Part shown: positions 1 to 5,570 of the stretch, piece after piece
How the letters are laid out: each line of letters begins with the position of its first letter
Numbering within the stretch: position 1 is the stretch's first letter
Assembly: GCA_903890595.1 (NCBI GenBank)
Contig: CAITBU010000413.1
Span: 1-11,994, forward strand
Direction: 5' to 3'
Length of the DNA stretch: 11,994 nucleotides
Source of the DNA: an uncultured Holophagaceae bacterium
Lineage (GTDB): Bacteria; Acidobacteriota; Holophagae; Holophagales; Holophagaceae
Program-made: the position numbers and the translations under genes
The notes under the pieces: generated by a model
Told to the model about the DNA's origin: nothing
Databases searched by the model: none
The model's input: only the letters and a program-made list of their open reading frames with translations

Positions 1-1
1 C

Positions 2-670
2 CCCAACCTGAAGCCGGAGCAGAGCACGAGCATCGAACTGGGGATGCGCGGCGAGGGCAGCTCCTGGAGTGCCAGCGCAGCCGCCTTCACCAACCGCTAC
101 CGAAACTTCATCACCGACGTCATCCTGCCGGACCTGGACCCCGTCTACGGGCTGCAGCAGTTCCAGTACCAGAACGTGCAGGACGCCAAGGTCCAGGGTG
201 CGGAGCTGCGCGCGGGTTGCGTGTTTCTGGATGGCTGGCGCTCCAACCTGAGTGTGGCTTACGCCAAGGGCGAGAACCTGAACACCGGCAAGCCCATCAA
301 CAGCATCGCCCCCCTCAAGAGCGTGCTGGGCATCGGCTACCACAGGGAGGATGCCTGGGGCCTGGATGCCACCCTGACCTCGGTGACCGCGAAGAGCGCC
401 AGCGCCGTGGACGAGGACCTGCGGGACAGCAGCTACTCGCTCCGGCCGCACTTCCTGTCCCCCAGCTTCAACAAGCTGGATGTGATCGCCTTCACCTCCC
501 TGAAGTGGAACGGGAGCTGGCGCCTGCAGGGCGGCGTGTTCAATGTGCTGAACCGCACCTACTGGCGCTGGGAAGAAGTGCGCAACCTGTACCAGGGCGA
601 CTCCTACCTCCCCCGGTTCTCCCAGCCTGGCCGGAACTTCAGCGTGAGCCTGACCTACAGCTGGAAGTAG
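2..670 (+). CDS. TonB-dependent receptor, heme/hemoglobin type (C-terminal part)
   Basis: The reading frame is open from the window edge and encodes 222 residues up to the TAG at 668-670; the plug domain and most of the barrel lie upstream. The visible part begins with NLKPEQSTSIELGMRG, the strand motif common to TonB-dependent receptors. It continues with YRNFITDVI, FQYQNVQDAKVQGAELRA, a GVFNVLNRTYWRWEEVRNL segment and LPRFSQPGRNFSVSLTY. The YW-W-(D/E)VR motif followed by an R(F/Y)-QPGRN end is typical of the hemoglobin/heme/transferrin receptor family, so outer-membrane uptake of heme or a related iron source, energised by TonB-ExbBD, is the best inference. The substrate cannot be fixed from the C-terminus alone. 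The final residues are YSWK; most barrels end on Phe or Trp, so the extra Lys is slightly odd. A strong terminator follows 22 bp after the stop, so this is the last gene of its transcript. Confidence 0.88.
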   Translation, partial: PNLKPEQSTSIELGMRGEGSSWSASAAAFTNRYRNFITDVILPDLDPVYGLQQFQYQNVQDAKVQGAELRAGCVFLDGWRSNLSVAYAKGENLNTGKPINSIAPLKSVLGIGYHREDAWGLDATLTSVTAKSASAVDEDLRDSSYSLRPHFLSPSFNKLDVIAFTSLKWNGSWRLQGGVFNVLNRTYWRWEEVRNLYQGDSYLPRFSQPGRNFSVSLTYSWK

Positions 671-692
671 GTTCCTCTCTGGCGGTCCAAAT

Positions 693-718
693 GCGGGGGC
701 TTCGGCTCCCGCGTTTTT
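693..718 (+). terminator. Rho-independent terminator after the TonB receptor gene
   Basis: An 8-bp GC-rich stem (693-700 with 705-712, one G-U pair) closes on a TTCG tetraloop and is followed, after one G, by five T's at 714-718. Stem, loop and T-run together are a textbook intrinsic terminator for the receptor gene. Confidence 0.9.
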
Positions 719-734
719 CCTTTAAGCTGGACCC

Positions 735-1235
735 ATGTCCGAACCCACCCCCGAGCTCCGCCTACCCATGCCCCTGCGCAAGCAGAAGGCCATCCAGGCC
801 GCCTGGAAGCCCATCCTGCTTCAGTGGCTGCTGCCGGGTGCCGGCTACTGGGTCATCGGCGAGAAGACCCGGGCCAAGGTGTTCCTGGCCGTGTGGGCCA
901 CCTTCTGCCTGCTGGGCGCTGCCCAGATGCAGTTGGGTGCCGTGGAGGGCGTAAAGGGCGGCGTGTTCGTCCCCCTGATCGGCGTCTGGATGCCCACCCT
1001 CGGGGCCCTCGGCACCGCCGGCATCGGGCCCGTCTACGTCATCCTCGCCTACGCTTTCGGCGGCATGGGGACCGAGCCCGTGCGCACCCTGACCCAGGAG
1101 TACGGCGCCACCTACGTGATGGTGGCCGGTCTCCTGAACTGGCTCTGCTGCTTTGATCTGTGGGACCGCGTCACGGGCCGCTGGGTCTTCCGACTGCCGA
1201 AGGACGAGCAGGCCGAGATCGCCCGCGGCGAGTAG
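735..1235 (+). CDS. Small multi-pass membrane protein, DUF6677-like
   Basis: This encodes 166 residues. A short polar N-terminus with basic residues (LRKQK) precedes about four hydrophobic segments, near residues 26-42, 48-64, 77-108 and 127-142. The segment WLLPGAGYWVIGEKTRAKVF resembles the 'PG-G-x-x-x-G' entry helix of TM2-like and DUF6677 proteins, and AGLLNWLCCFDLWDRVTGR resembles the C-terminal helix of DUF6677 proteins of acidobacteria. The family assignment is from memory and tentative, and no biochemical role is known to me. The ATG at 735 has only a weak GGA ribosome-binding signal; a second ATG at 768 is possible. The gene lies between a terminator and a convergent prfB, so it is probably transcribed alone. 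Its last 37 codons plus stop are repeated 250 bp downstream. Confidence 0.72.
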   Translation: MSEPTPELRLPMPLRKQKAIQAAWKPILLQWLLPGAGYWVIGEKTRAKVFLAVWATFCLLGAAQMQLGAVEGVKGGVFVPLIGVWMPTLGALGTAGIGPVYVILAYAFGGMGTEPVRTLTQEYGATYVMVAGLLNWLCCFDLWDRVTGRWVFRLPKDEQAEIARGE

Positions 1236-1237
1236 CC
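1121..1237 (+). repeat. 117-bp direct repeat, copy 1 (functional gene tail)
   Basis: This copy is the real 3' end of the upstream membrane-protein gene: codons 130-166, the TAG and two further bases. It matches 1371-1487 at 116 of 117 positions, at an offset of exactly 250 bp. The only difference is G1199 against C1449, at the third position of a proline codon, so both copies encode the same peptide. Confidence 0.95.
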
Positions 1238-1370
1238 ATCACGCCCTCCGGGCGGCCGCTGAACGCCGCCTCCGGCGGCGCACGCGGCTCTGGCAGCCCG
1301 CGATCGGACACGCCCCCGGCGTGTCCTCCCACTCACAGGGCTGGCGCCCTGTTCGCGGAGCGGGGCCCCC
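1238..1370. repeat. Hairpin-rich spacer between the two gene-tail copies
   Basis: This 133-bp stretch holds a series of perfect inverted repeats. There is a 5-bp stem with a TCC loop at 1242-1254 and a 7-bp stem with a TCC loop at 1264-1280. A 9-bp stem with a CCC loop lies at 1306-1326 (arms GGACACGCC and GGCGTGTCC) and a 6-bp stem with a TGGC loop at 1336-1351. The self-complementary GGGGCCCC is at 1362-1369. A weaker 5-bp stem lies at 1283-1287/1298-1302. No credible coding frame and no T-run are seen. It looks like a REP/BIME-type or other small palindromic element, but whether it recurs elsewhere in the genome cannot be seen here. Confidence 0.7.
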
Positions 1371-1487
1371 GGTGGCCGGTCTCCTGAACTGGCTCTGCTG
1401 CTTTGATCTGTGGGACCGCGTCACGGGCCGCTGGGTCTTCCGACTGCCCAAGGACGAGCAGGCCGAGATCGCCCGCGGCGAGTAGCC
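1371..1487 (+). pseudogene. Duplicated 3' fragment of the DUF6677-like gene (direct repeat, copy 2)
   Basis: This is a second copy of codons 130-166 and the stop of the upstream membrane-protein gene, not attached to any upstream coding region of that family. It could be read from the GTG at 1372 as a 37-residue peptide with one hydrophobic segment. The nearest SD-like GGAG is about 11 bp upstream, so translation is possible but unsupported. It reads as a duplicated gene fragment. Conservation of the reading frame may simply reflect a recent duplication. Confidence 0.8.
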
Positions 1488-1530
1488 TCGGCTCCGACCC
1501 TCCCGCAGTCCAGCCAGGGTCTATCCGAGA

Positions 1531-2637
1531 TCAGTCTTCGGACTTGCGTCTCTTGGCCAGCAGCTGGGTGCGGATGAAGGCATCCAGGTCGCCATCCAGG
1601 ACCTTCTGGGTCTGGCTGGTCTCCTCGCCCGTCCGGTGGTCTTTGACCATCTGGTAGGGCTGGAGGACGTAGCTGCGGATCTGGCTGCCCCAGGCCACGT
1701 CGGCCTTCTCGCCGCTGGCGGCCGCCACCTTGTCCAGGAACTTGCGCTGCTCCACCTCGTAGAGGCGGCCCTGCAGCACCTTCAGGGCCGTTGCCCGGTT
1801 CTTGATCTGGCTGCGCTCGTTCTGGCAGCTGACCACGATACCCGTGGGCAGGTGGGTGAAGCGAACAGCGGACTCGGTGCGGTTCACGTGCTGGCCGCCG
1901 GCGCCGCTGGCGCGGAAGACGTCGATCTTCAGGTCCTTTTCCGGGATGTCCACGTTGATGGTGTCATCCAGCTCGGGGCTCACGTAGACGGCGGCGAAGC
2001 TGGTGTGCCGGCGCTTGGCGGCGTCGAAGGGGCTGATGCGCACCAGGCGATGGACCCCTGCCTCGGCCCGCAGGTAGCCGTACGAGAAGGGGGCATCCAC
2101 GATGAAGGTGGCCCCCTTGATGCCGGCCTCCTCCCCGTCCTGGTAGTCGATCATCTCCGTGGCCCAGCCCTTGGACTCGCAGAAGCGCAGGTACATGCGC
2201 AGCAGCATGGCCGCCCAGTCCTGGCTTTCCGTGCCACCCGCCCCGGGGGCGATGGCCACGATGGCGTGGTTGCTGTCCAGGTCGCCACTCAGCATCATGC
2301 GCAGCTCGGCATCCTCTACGCCCTTGCGGAGGTCCACCTCCACGGCCTCAGCCTCGACCAGCATCTCGGCATCGTCCCGGGCCAGCTCCAGGCCCGTGTC
2401 GAGGTCCTCGAGGAAGCTCGTCAGGCGGCGCGCCAGGGCGATGTCATCGCTGAGGCGCCCCCGCTTCTGCAGGAGGGGTCGGGCCGCATCGGGATCGTCC
2501 CAGAACCCCGGGACCGTGGTGCGTTCCTCGATCTGCTCCAGCTCCAGGGCCTTGCGTTCCGGGTCGAGGTGGGCGACCAGCTGCTGGACGCGGGGCTCCA
2601 GTTCGTTCTTTGCCCGCACCAGGGTGTCGAAATCCAT
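1531..2637 (-). CDS. prfB: Peptide chain release factor 2 (RF2)
   Basis: This encodes 368 residues, close to the usual RF2 length of about 365. RF2 enters the ribosomal A site at UGA or UAA stop codons and triggers hydrolysis of peptidyl-tRNA. The stop-codon recognition tripeptide SPF is at 202-204 (in RISPFDAAKRRHTSF) and the catalytic GGQ is at 247-249 (in SGAGGQHVNRTESAVR); residue 246 is Ala, as in most bacteria. GAGGTESQDWA (132-142) and AWGSQIRSYVLQPY (315-328) are further family motifs. I chose the ATG at 2637 because it follows GGAAAGG at good spacing and begins MDFDTLVRAKNELE; extending to 2718 adds non-homologous residues. Most prfB genes carry an in-frame UGA and a +1 frameshift near codon 25. 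Here the equivalent position is simply CTC-GAC (Leu24-Asp25), so the frame is continuous. Confidence 0.97.
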   Translation of the reverse strand: MDFDTLVRAKNELEPRVQQLVAHLDPERKALELEQIEERTTVPGFWDDPDAARPLLQKRGRLSDDIALARRLTSFLEDLDTGLELARDDAEMLVEAEAVEVDLRKGVEDAELRMMLSGDLDSNHAIVAIAPGAGGTESQDWAAMLLRMYLRFCESKGWATEMIDYQDGEEAGIKGATFIVDAPFSYGYLRAEAGVHRLVRISPFDAAKRRHTSFAAVYVSPELDDTINVDIPEKDLKIDVFRASGAGGQHVNRTESAVRFTHLPTGIVVSCQNERSQIKNRATALKVLQGRLYEVEQRKFLDKVAAASGEKADVAWGSQIRSYVLQPYQMVKDHRTGEETSQTQKVLDGDLDAFIRTQLLAKRRKSED

Positions 2638-2689
2638 GCTCAGCCTTTCCGGAACCACCGCCCAGGTTCCGGCGGAGGGGGAGCCTTTC

Positions 2690-2718
2690 AGTCTAGGCCC
2701 CCAGGGCGGCCCCGACAA
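2690..2718 (-). promoter_or_regulatory. Candidate sigma-70-type promoter for prfB
   Basis: On the minus strand TTGTCG (2718-2713) and TAGACT (2695-2690) are separated by exactly 17 bp. Each box matches the sigma-70 consensus at 4 of 6 positions. Initiation would fall near 2683, giving a leader of about 45 nt before the prfB ATG. Confidence 0.45.
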
Positions 2719-2774
2719 TGCGGCACCAGCCCCCGGTCTGCTGAATCGCCCTCCGGGGAATCCGGCCCCCAGGC

Positions 2775-2780
2775 TATTCT
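2775..2780 (+). promoter_or_regulatory. Candidate -10 box immediately upstream of the hydrolase gene
   Basis: TATTCT stands out in GC-rich sequence in the prfB/hydrolase divergent gap. It ends 6 bp before the ATG at 2787, so transcription would begin at or next to the start codon. No convincing -35 box is seen at 16-18 bp. Confidence 0.3.
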
Positions 2781-2786
2781 GGTTGG

Positions 2787-3767
2787 ATGCCCGGACCCAC
2801 CCCCGTGATCCCCGCCGATCTGGAGCCCACCGGCCGTGGGTTCCTGACTGGCCATGGCGGAATCCCCCTGGCCTGGGCCCGCTGGGAGCACCCTGCGCCC
2901 CTGGGGCGGGTGGTCATCGCCCACGGCTACGGCGAGCACGGGGAACGCTACCGCCACACCGCCCACTGGCTGCACAGCCTCGGCTGGTCCGTCTCCGCTG
3001 TAGATCACACGGGCTTCGGACGCTCGGGTGGCATCCGGGGCGATGCCGATGGCATCCGGGCCTTCGTGGACGACCTGGCCCTCTTCCTGCGCCAGGAACG
3101 CCGCCACGATGCGGCCCGCACTGGGGCCCCGCCCCGGCTGGTGGACGGGGTGCCCATGCCGCCCCTGCCGGTCTGCCCGCAGGTGGTCCTCGGCCACAGC
3201 TTCGGCGGCCTGGTGGCCCTCCTGGCCGCCCTCTGGCACGGGGACACCCTGGACGGGCTGATCCTCTCCAGCCCGGCGGTGGCCGTGCGGTCCAACTCGC
3301 ACCTCCTGCTCATCCTGTCCCGGGTCCTGCGCTGGGTCCTCCCCCACCACCCCATTCAGCTCCATGGCGACAAGCACCGCGTCTGCTCGGATCCAGTTCT
3401 GGTCCAGCGCTACGAGGCAGACCCCCTCTGCCACCGCTTCGCCACTGCTGCCTTCGGCCACGCCCTGGATGAGGCCCGGACGGAGCTGCTGCCCCTGGGC
3501 CATGAGCTGGACCGGCCCATTCTCCTCCTGGAGTCCGGCGCCGACACGGTGGTAGACCCGGACGCCTCAGAGGCACTCTGGGCCGGCGTCCCCCCCGAGT
3601 TTCTGGAACGCCACAGGCTCCCAGGCGTCTTCCATGAGATATTCCACGACAGACGCCGGGCCGAGGCCCAGGCCCTGGTCGAGCCCTGGCTCACCACCCT
3701 GCTCCATAAATGGAACCCTTCGCCCCGTCCCGCCATGACTGAAGTGCCGCCTCCGGAGTCCGCATGA
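2787..3767 (+). CDS. Alpha/beta hydrolase, monoacylglycerol lipase / lysophospholipase type
   Basis: This encodes 326 residues with the Hydrolase_4 layout. The oxyanion-hole loop HGYGEHGERY is at 46-55, the DHTGFGRSGG turn at 73-82, and the nucleophile elbow GHSFGG at 136-141 with Ser138. The acid is Asp253 in SGADTVVDP and the catalytic His283 is in GVFHEIFHD. The HGxxEHxxRY, DxxGxGxSxG and FHE(I) motifs are characteristic of monoacylglycerol lipases, so the likely activity is hydrolysis of monoglycerides or lysophospholipids; no signal peptide is seen, so it is probably cytoplasmic. A proline-rich insert of about 27 residues (105-131) precedes the nucleophile strand, and the family usually has a short link there. 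The C-terminal 20 or so residues after the fold look disordered. There is no clear SD before ATG 2787. The 3' end overlaps bamD by ATGA, which implies translational coupling. Confidence 0.9.
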   Translation: MPGPTPVIPADLEPTGRGFLTGHGGIPLAWARWEHPAPLGRVVIAHGYGEHGERYRHTAHWLHSLGWSVSAVDHTGFGRSGGIRGDADGIRAFVDDLALFLRQERRHDAARTGAPPRLVDGVPMPPLPVCPQVVLGHSFGGLVALLAALWHGDTLDGLILSSPAVAVRSNSHLLLILSRVLRWVLPHHPIQLHGDKHRVCSDPVLVQRYEADPLCHRFATAAFGHALDEARTELLPLGHELDRPILLLESGADTVVDPDASEALWAGVPPEFLERHRLPGVFHEIFHDRRRAEAQALVEPWLTTLLHKWNPSPRPAMTEVPPPESA

Positions 3768-4693
3768 AGCCCCTTCTGACCGCCCTGACCCTCACCGCCG
3801 TCCTGGCAGGCCTGGGCCTGGGCTGCCGCAAGCCCAAGACCGCCGACCAGACCATCTCCTCGGTGGATCTCCTGGCCACCGCCGACAAGCAGATGAAGGA
3901 GGGCAAGTTCAACGACGCCCGCCTGACCCTCCGGCACCTGGAGCAGTACGTCCCCGGCTCGGCGGAGTTCCCCAGGGCCAAGCTCCTGCTGGGCGACAGC
4001 TACTTCTTCCAGCCCAGCCCCAGCTACCCGGAAGCCGAGGTGGAGTACACCAGCTTCCTGAACTACTTCCCCCGGCACGAGCGGCGGGACTACGCCCTCT
4101 ACCACCGGGCCCTCTGCCACTTCTCGGCCATCGAGAGCGCCGAGCGTGATCAGGCCGAGACTCGCAAAGCCCTCGAGGGCTTCCAGCAGCTGGTGTCCGA
4201 GTCCCCGGGCAGCCCCTATGTGCGTGAAGCCCGGGCCAAGATCGTCCAGTGCTGGCGCCGCATCGCCGAGCACGAGCTGGTGGTGGGCGTCTTCTACGTC
4301 AACACCTACTTCTACCCGGGCGCTGAGCGGCGGCTCAAGAACCTGCTGGAGACCTACCCCGACCATGTGGACCGGGAGCGGGCCTACTACTACCTAGGCG
4401 AGGCCCTGCGCCAGCGCCTGCTCTCCGACGAGGAGCTGACCCAGTTCAACAAGGACCACGCGGCCAAGCTCAAGCGCGAGGACCTCCGGGACCTCTCCAA
4501 GGAAGAGGCCGCCAACTACGACAAGGTTCTGACTGCCTTTGCGGCAGAGCGGGTGAAGGTCTACCGGACCGAGGCCAAGAGCTACTACCAGAAACTGGTC
4601 GAGAGCTATCCCGGCTCTGAGTGGGCCCGGCGGGCGGCGGATCGCCTCGTGACCATGGGCTCCGGCGGCATCAAGGAAGAGCTCGACGGCTAG
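3764..4693 (+). CDS. bamD: Outer membrane assembly lipoprotein BamD
   Basis: This encodes 309 residues. A lipoprotein signal peptide (MKPLLTALTLTAVLAG) ends in LGLGC with the lipidated cysteine at 21; the Leu sits at -4 with Gly at -3, a mild departure from the usual lipobox. The mature part is a TPR-like solenoid with the BamD pattern: A-KQMKEGKFNDARLTLRHL, YVPGSAEFPRAKLLLGDSYF and SYPEAEVEYTSFLNYFPRHERRDYALYHRALCHF. It continues with FQQLVSESPGSPYVREARAKI and YFYPGAERRLKNLLETYPDH. BamD anchors the BAM complex with BamA at the periplasmic face of the outer membrane and helps insert beta-barrels. It is longer than E. coli BamD (about 245 aa) because of a charged helical stretch around residues 220-265 before the last repeat. 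GGAG at 3755-3758 serves the ATG at 3764. The 4-bp overlap with the hydrolase gene and the 7-bp gap to the next gene place it inside an operon. Confidence 0.88.
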   Translation: MKPLLTALTLTAVLAGLGLGCRKPKTADQTISSVDLLATADKQMKEGKFNDARLTLRHLEQYVPGSAEFPRAKLLLGDSYFFQPSPSYPEAEVEYTSFLNYFPRHERRDYALYHRALCHFSAIESAERDQAETRKALEGFQQLVSESPGSPYVREARAKIVQCWRRIAEHELVVGVFYVNTYFYPGAERRLKNLLETYPDHVDRERAYYYLGEALRQRLLSDEELTQFNKDHAAKLKREDLRDLSKEEAANYDKVLTAFAAERVKVYRTEAKSYYQKLVESYPGSEWARRAADRLVTMGSGGIKEELDG

Positions 4694-4700
4694 GCTCCCC

Positions 4701-5291
4701 ATGATCCTGCTGGCCATCACCCCTGGGCTCGGCTTCGAGCCCCTGCGGTGGCGGGCTGTGCTCCATGCTGGCGTGGATGGTTTCCTGATCCGGGAGCCCA
4801 GCCTGTCCGCCCGGCGCCTGCTGGAGGCCGCCCGGTGGTGCCAGGATGCGGCCCCGGGCTTGGCCCTGTGGGTGGCAGGTCGGCTGGACGTGGCCCTGGC
4901 GGCCGGCTGCGGGGTCCATGCCCCCGAGGCCTACCCAGACCTGGCCCCGGGTCTGGGGGGCCTGTCCCGCCCCCTCCACGAGGAAGCCCAGTGGGCCGAT
5001 CGCCGGGGCGCGGATCAGCTGCTGGTGTCCCCGGTCTTTGCCAGCCCGGGCAAGGGTGCACCCTGGGAACTCAGCCGCTTCCACGCCTTCCTGGACACCC
5101 TGCCCCCTGCGGGTCCCAGCCTGCTGGCCCTGGGTGGAGTGACCCCGGACAATGCCGCCGCCCTGGCCCATCCCCGCCTGGGGGGCCTGGCTGCCATTCG
5201 CCCCTTCTGGGAGCGGGAGCCGCGGCGGGTGGTAGAGGCCTTTCGGGAGGCGCAGGAACTCCGGCGGGGCGGCGGGGCGCCAGGGGTATAA
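4701..5291 (+). CDS. TenI/ThiE-family (thiamine phosphate synthase-like) protein
   Basis: This encodes 196 residues, the size of a single ThiE/TenI TIM barrel. Recognisable segments are LLAITP (3-8), GFLIREPSLSA (27-37), AGRLDVALAAGCGVHAP (59-75), GLSRPLHEEAQWADRRGADQLLVSPVF (87-113, strands beta-5/6) and ALGGVTPDNAAAL (143-155). ThiE joins HMP-pyrophosphate to thiazole phosphate; TenI is the aromatizing isomerase of the thiazole branch. Several ThiE substrate residues differ: the Lys of the REK motif is Pro33, the Asn-Asp before R-D is Ala59-Gly60, and the T-x-T-K loop is S115-P-G-K118. This pattern resembles TenI more than ThiE. No other thiamine genes lie nearby. It begins 7 bp after bamD without a strong SD and is probably read by coupling. 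Confidence 0.75.
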   Translation: MILLAITPGLGFEPLRWRAVLHAGVDGFLIREPSLSARRLLEAARWCQDAAPGLALWVAGRLDVALAAGCGVHAPEAYPDLAPGLGGLSRPLHEEAQWADRRGADQLLVSPVFASPGKGAPWELSRFHAFLDTLPPAGPSLLALGGVTPDNAAALAHPRLGGLAAIRPFWEREPRRVVEAFREAQELRRGGGAPGV

Positions 5292-5292
5292 T
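5287..5292 (+). promoter_or_regulatory. Perfect TATAAT -10-like box overlapping the tenI-like stop codon
   Basis: TATAAT at 5287-5292 contains the TAA stop of the TenI-like gene and lies 16 bp before the next ATG. No -35 box is visible at 16-18 bp. A start about 7 bp downstream would put the 5' end at the SD itself, so this may be fortuitous or an internal promoter. Confidence 0.25.
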
Positions 5293-5308
5293 CGGCCGAG
5301 GAGGCCTC

Positions 5309-5569
5309 ATGGACTTGCCAGAGCATCTGCACAACCTGGTGAGCGAGCTGGGTGATTCCCTTGTGAAGGCCCTTGCCGAAGACGATCACTGCCGGGACCT
5401 GGCCTTCCAGATCCAGGCCAAAGGATACGGACTGATGCTCATTCTTGAGGCGGCACCCCTGGGCCACAAGGCCACCGAGGACGCGGAGTGGGAGGGCCTG
5501 GAGCCCGCTGCGCCCTTCTCCGAGGACGACCTGCGCCTGATGCAGTCCTTCAAGATCCGGGTGGACTGA
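5309..5569 (+). CDS. Small acidic protein of unknown function (86 aa)
   Basis: I do not recognise a named family. The start ATG at 5309 follows GAGGAGG (5298-5304), the best ribosome-binding site in the window, which supports this as a real gene. Residues 1-36 look like an amphipathic helix (LHNLVSELGDSLVKALAEDDHCRDLAFQIQ). A hydrophobic strand-like GYGLMLILEAA (39-49) comes next, then an acidic linker (55-66) and a C-terminal SEDDLRLMQSFKIRVD. There is no signal peptide or membrane segment and a single Cys (28). Soluble, cytoplasmic and probably a small helical/beta adaptor is as far as the sequence goes. The stop is 1 bp before the rlmN start, so the two are likely translationally coupled and may be functionally linked. 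Antisense reading frames here are shadows. Confidence 0.8.
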   Translation: MDLPEHLHNLVSELGDSLVKALAEDDHCRDLAFQIQAKGYGLMLILEAAPLGHKATEDAEWEGLEPAAPFSEDDLRLMQSFKIRVD

Positions 5570-5570
5570 G

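Noticed and set aside
1238..1370. Integron attC site, CRISPR array or tRNA-derived structure in the spacer
   Set aside because: No attC core sites, no regularly repeated units and no cloverleaf or anticodon arm could be found; the hairpins differ in sequence.
1153..1485. Plus-strand 110-codon open frame crossing the hairpin spacer into the duplicated tail
   Set aside because: It starts out of frame inside copy 1, reads through the palindromic spacer and enters the gene-tail frame only in copy 2. This is a by-product of the duplication, not a gene.
1488..1530. Terminator for prfB
   Set aside because: A 6-bp complementary pair with a 14-nt loop can be drawn on the minus strand, but the stem is short and no T-run follows.
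2638..2718. N-terminal extension of RF2 starting at 2718
   Set aside because: The added residues have no RF2 character and the extension would overlap the promoter candidate; ATG 2637 has a good SD.
2159..3472. Plus-strand frame of 437 codons spanning prfB antisense and the hydrolase in another frame
   Set aside because: It crosses two real genes and a promoter gap, and its Ser/Arg/Pro-rich translation has no family features.
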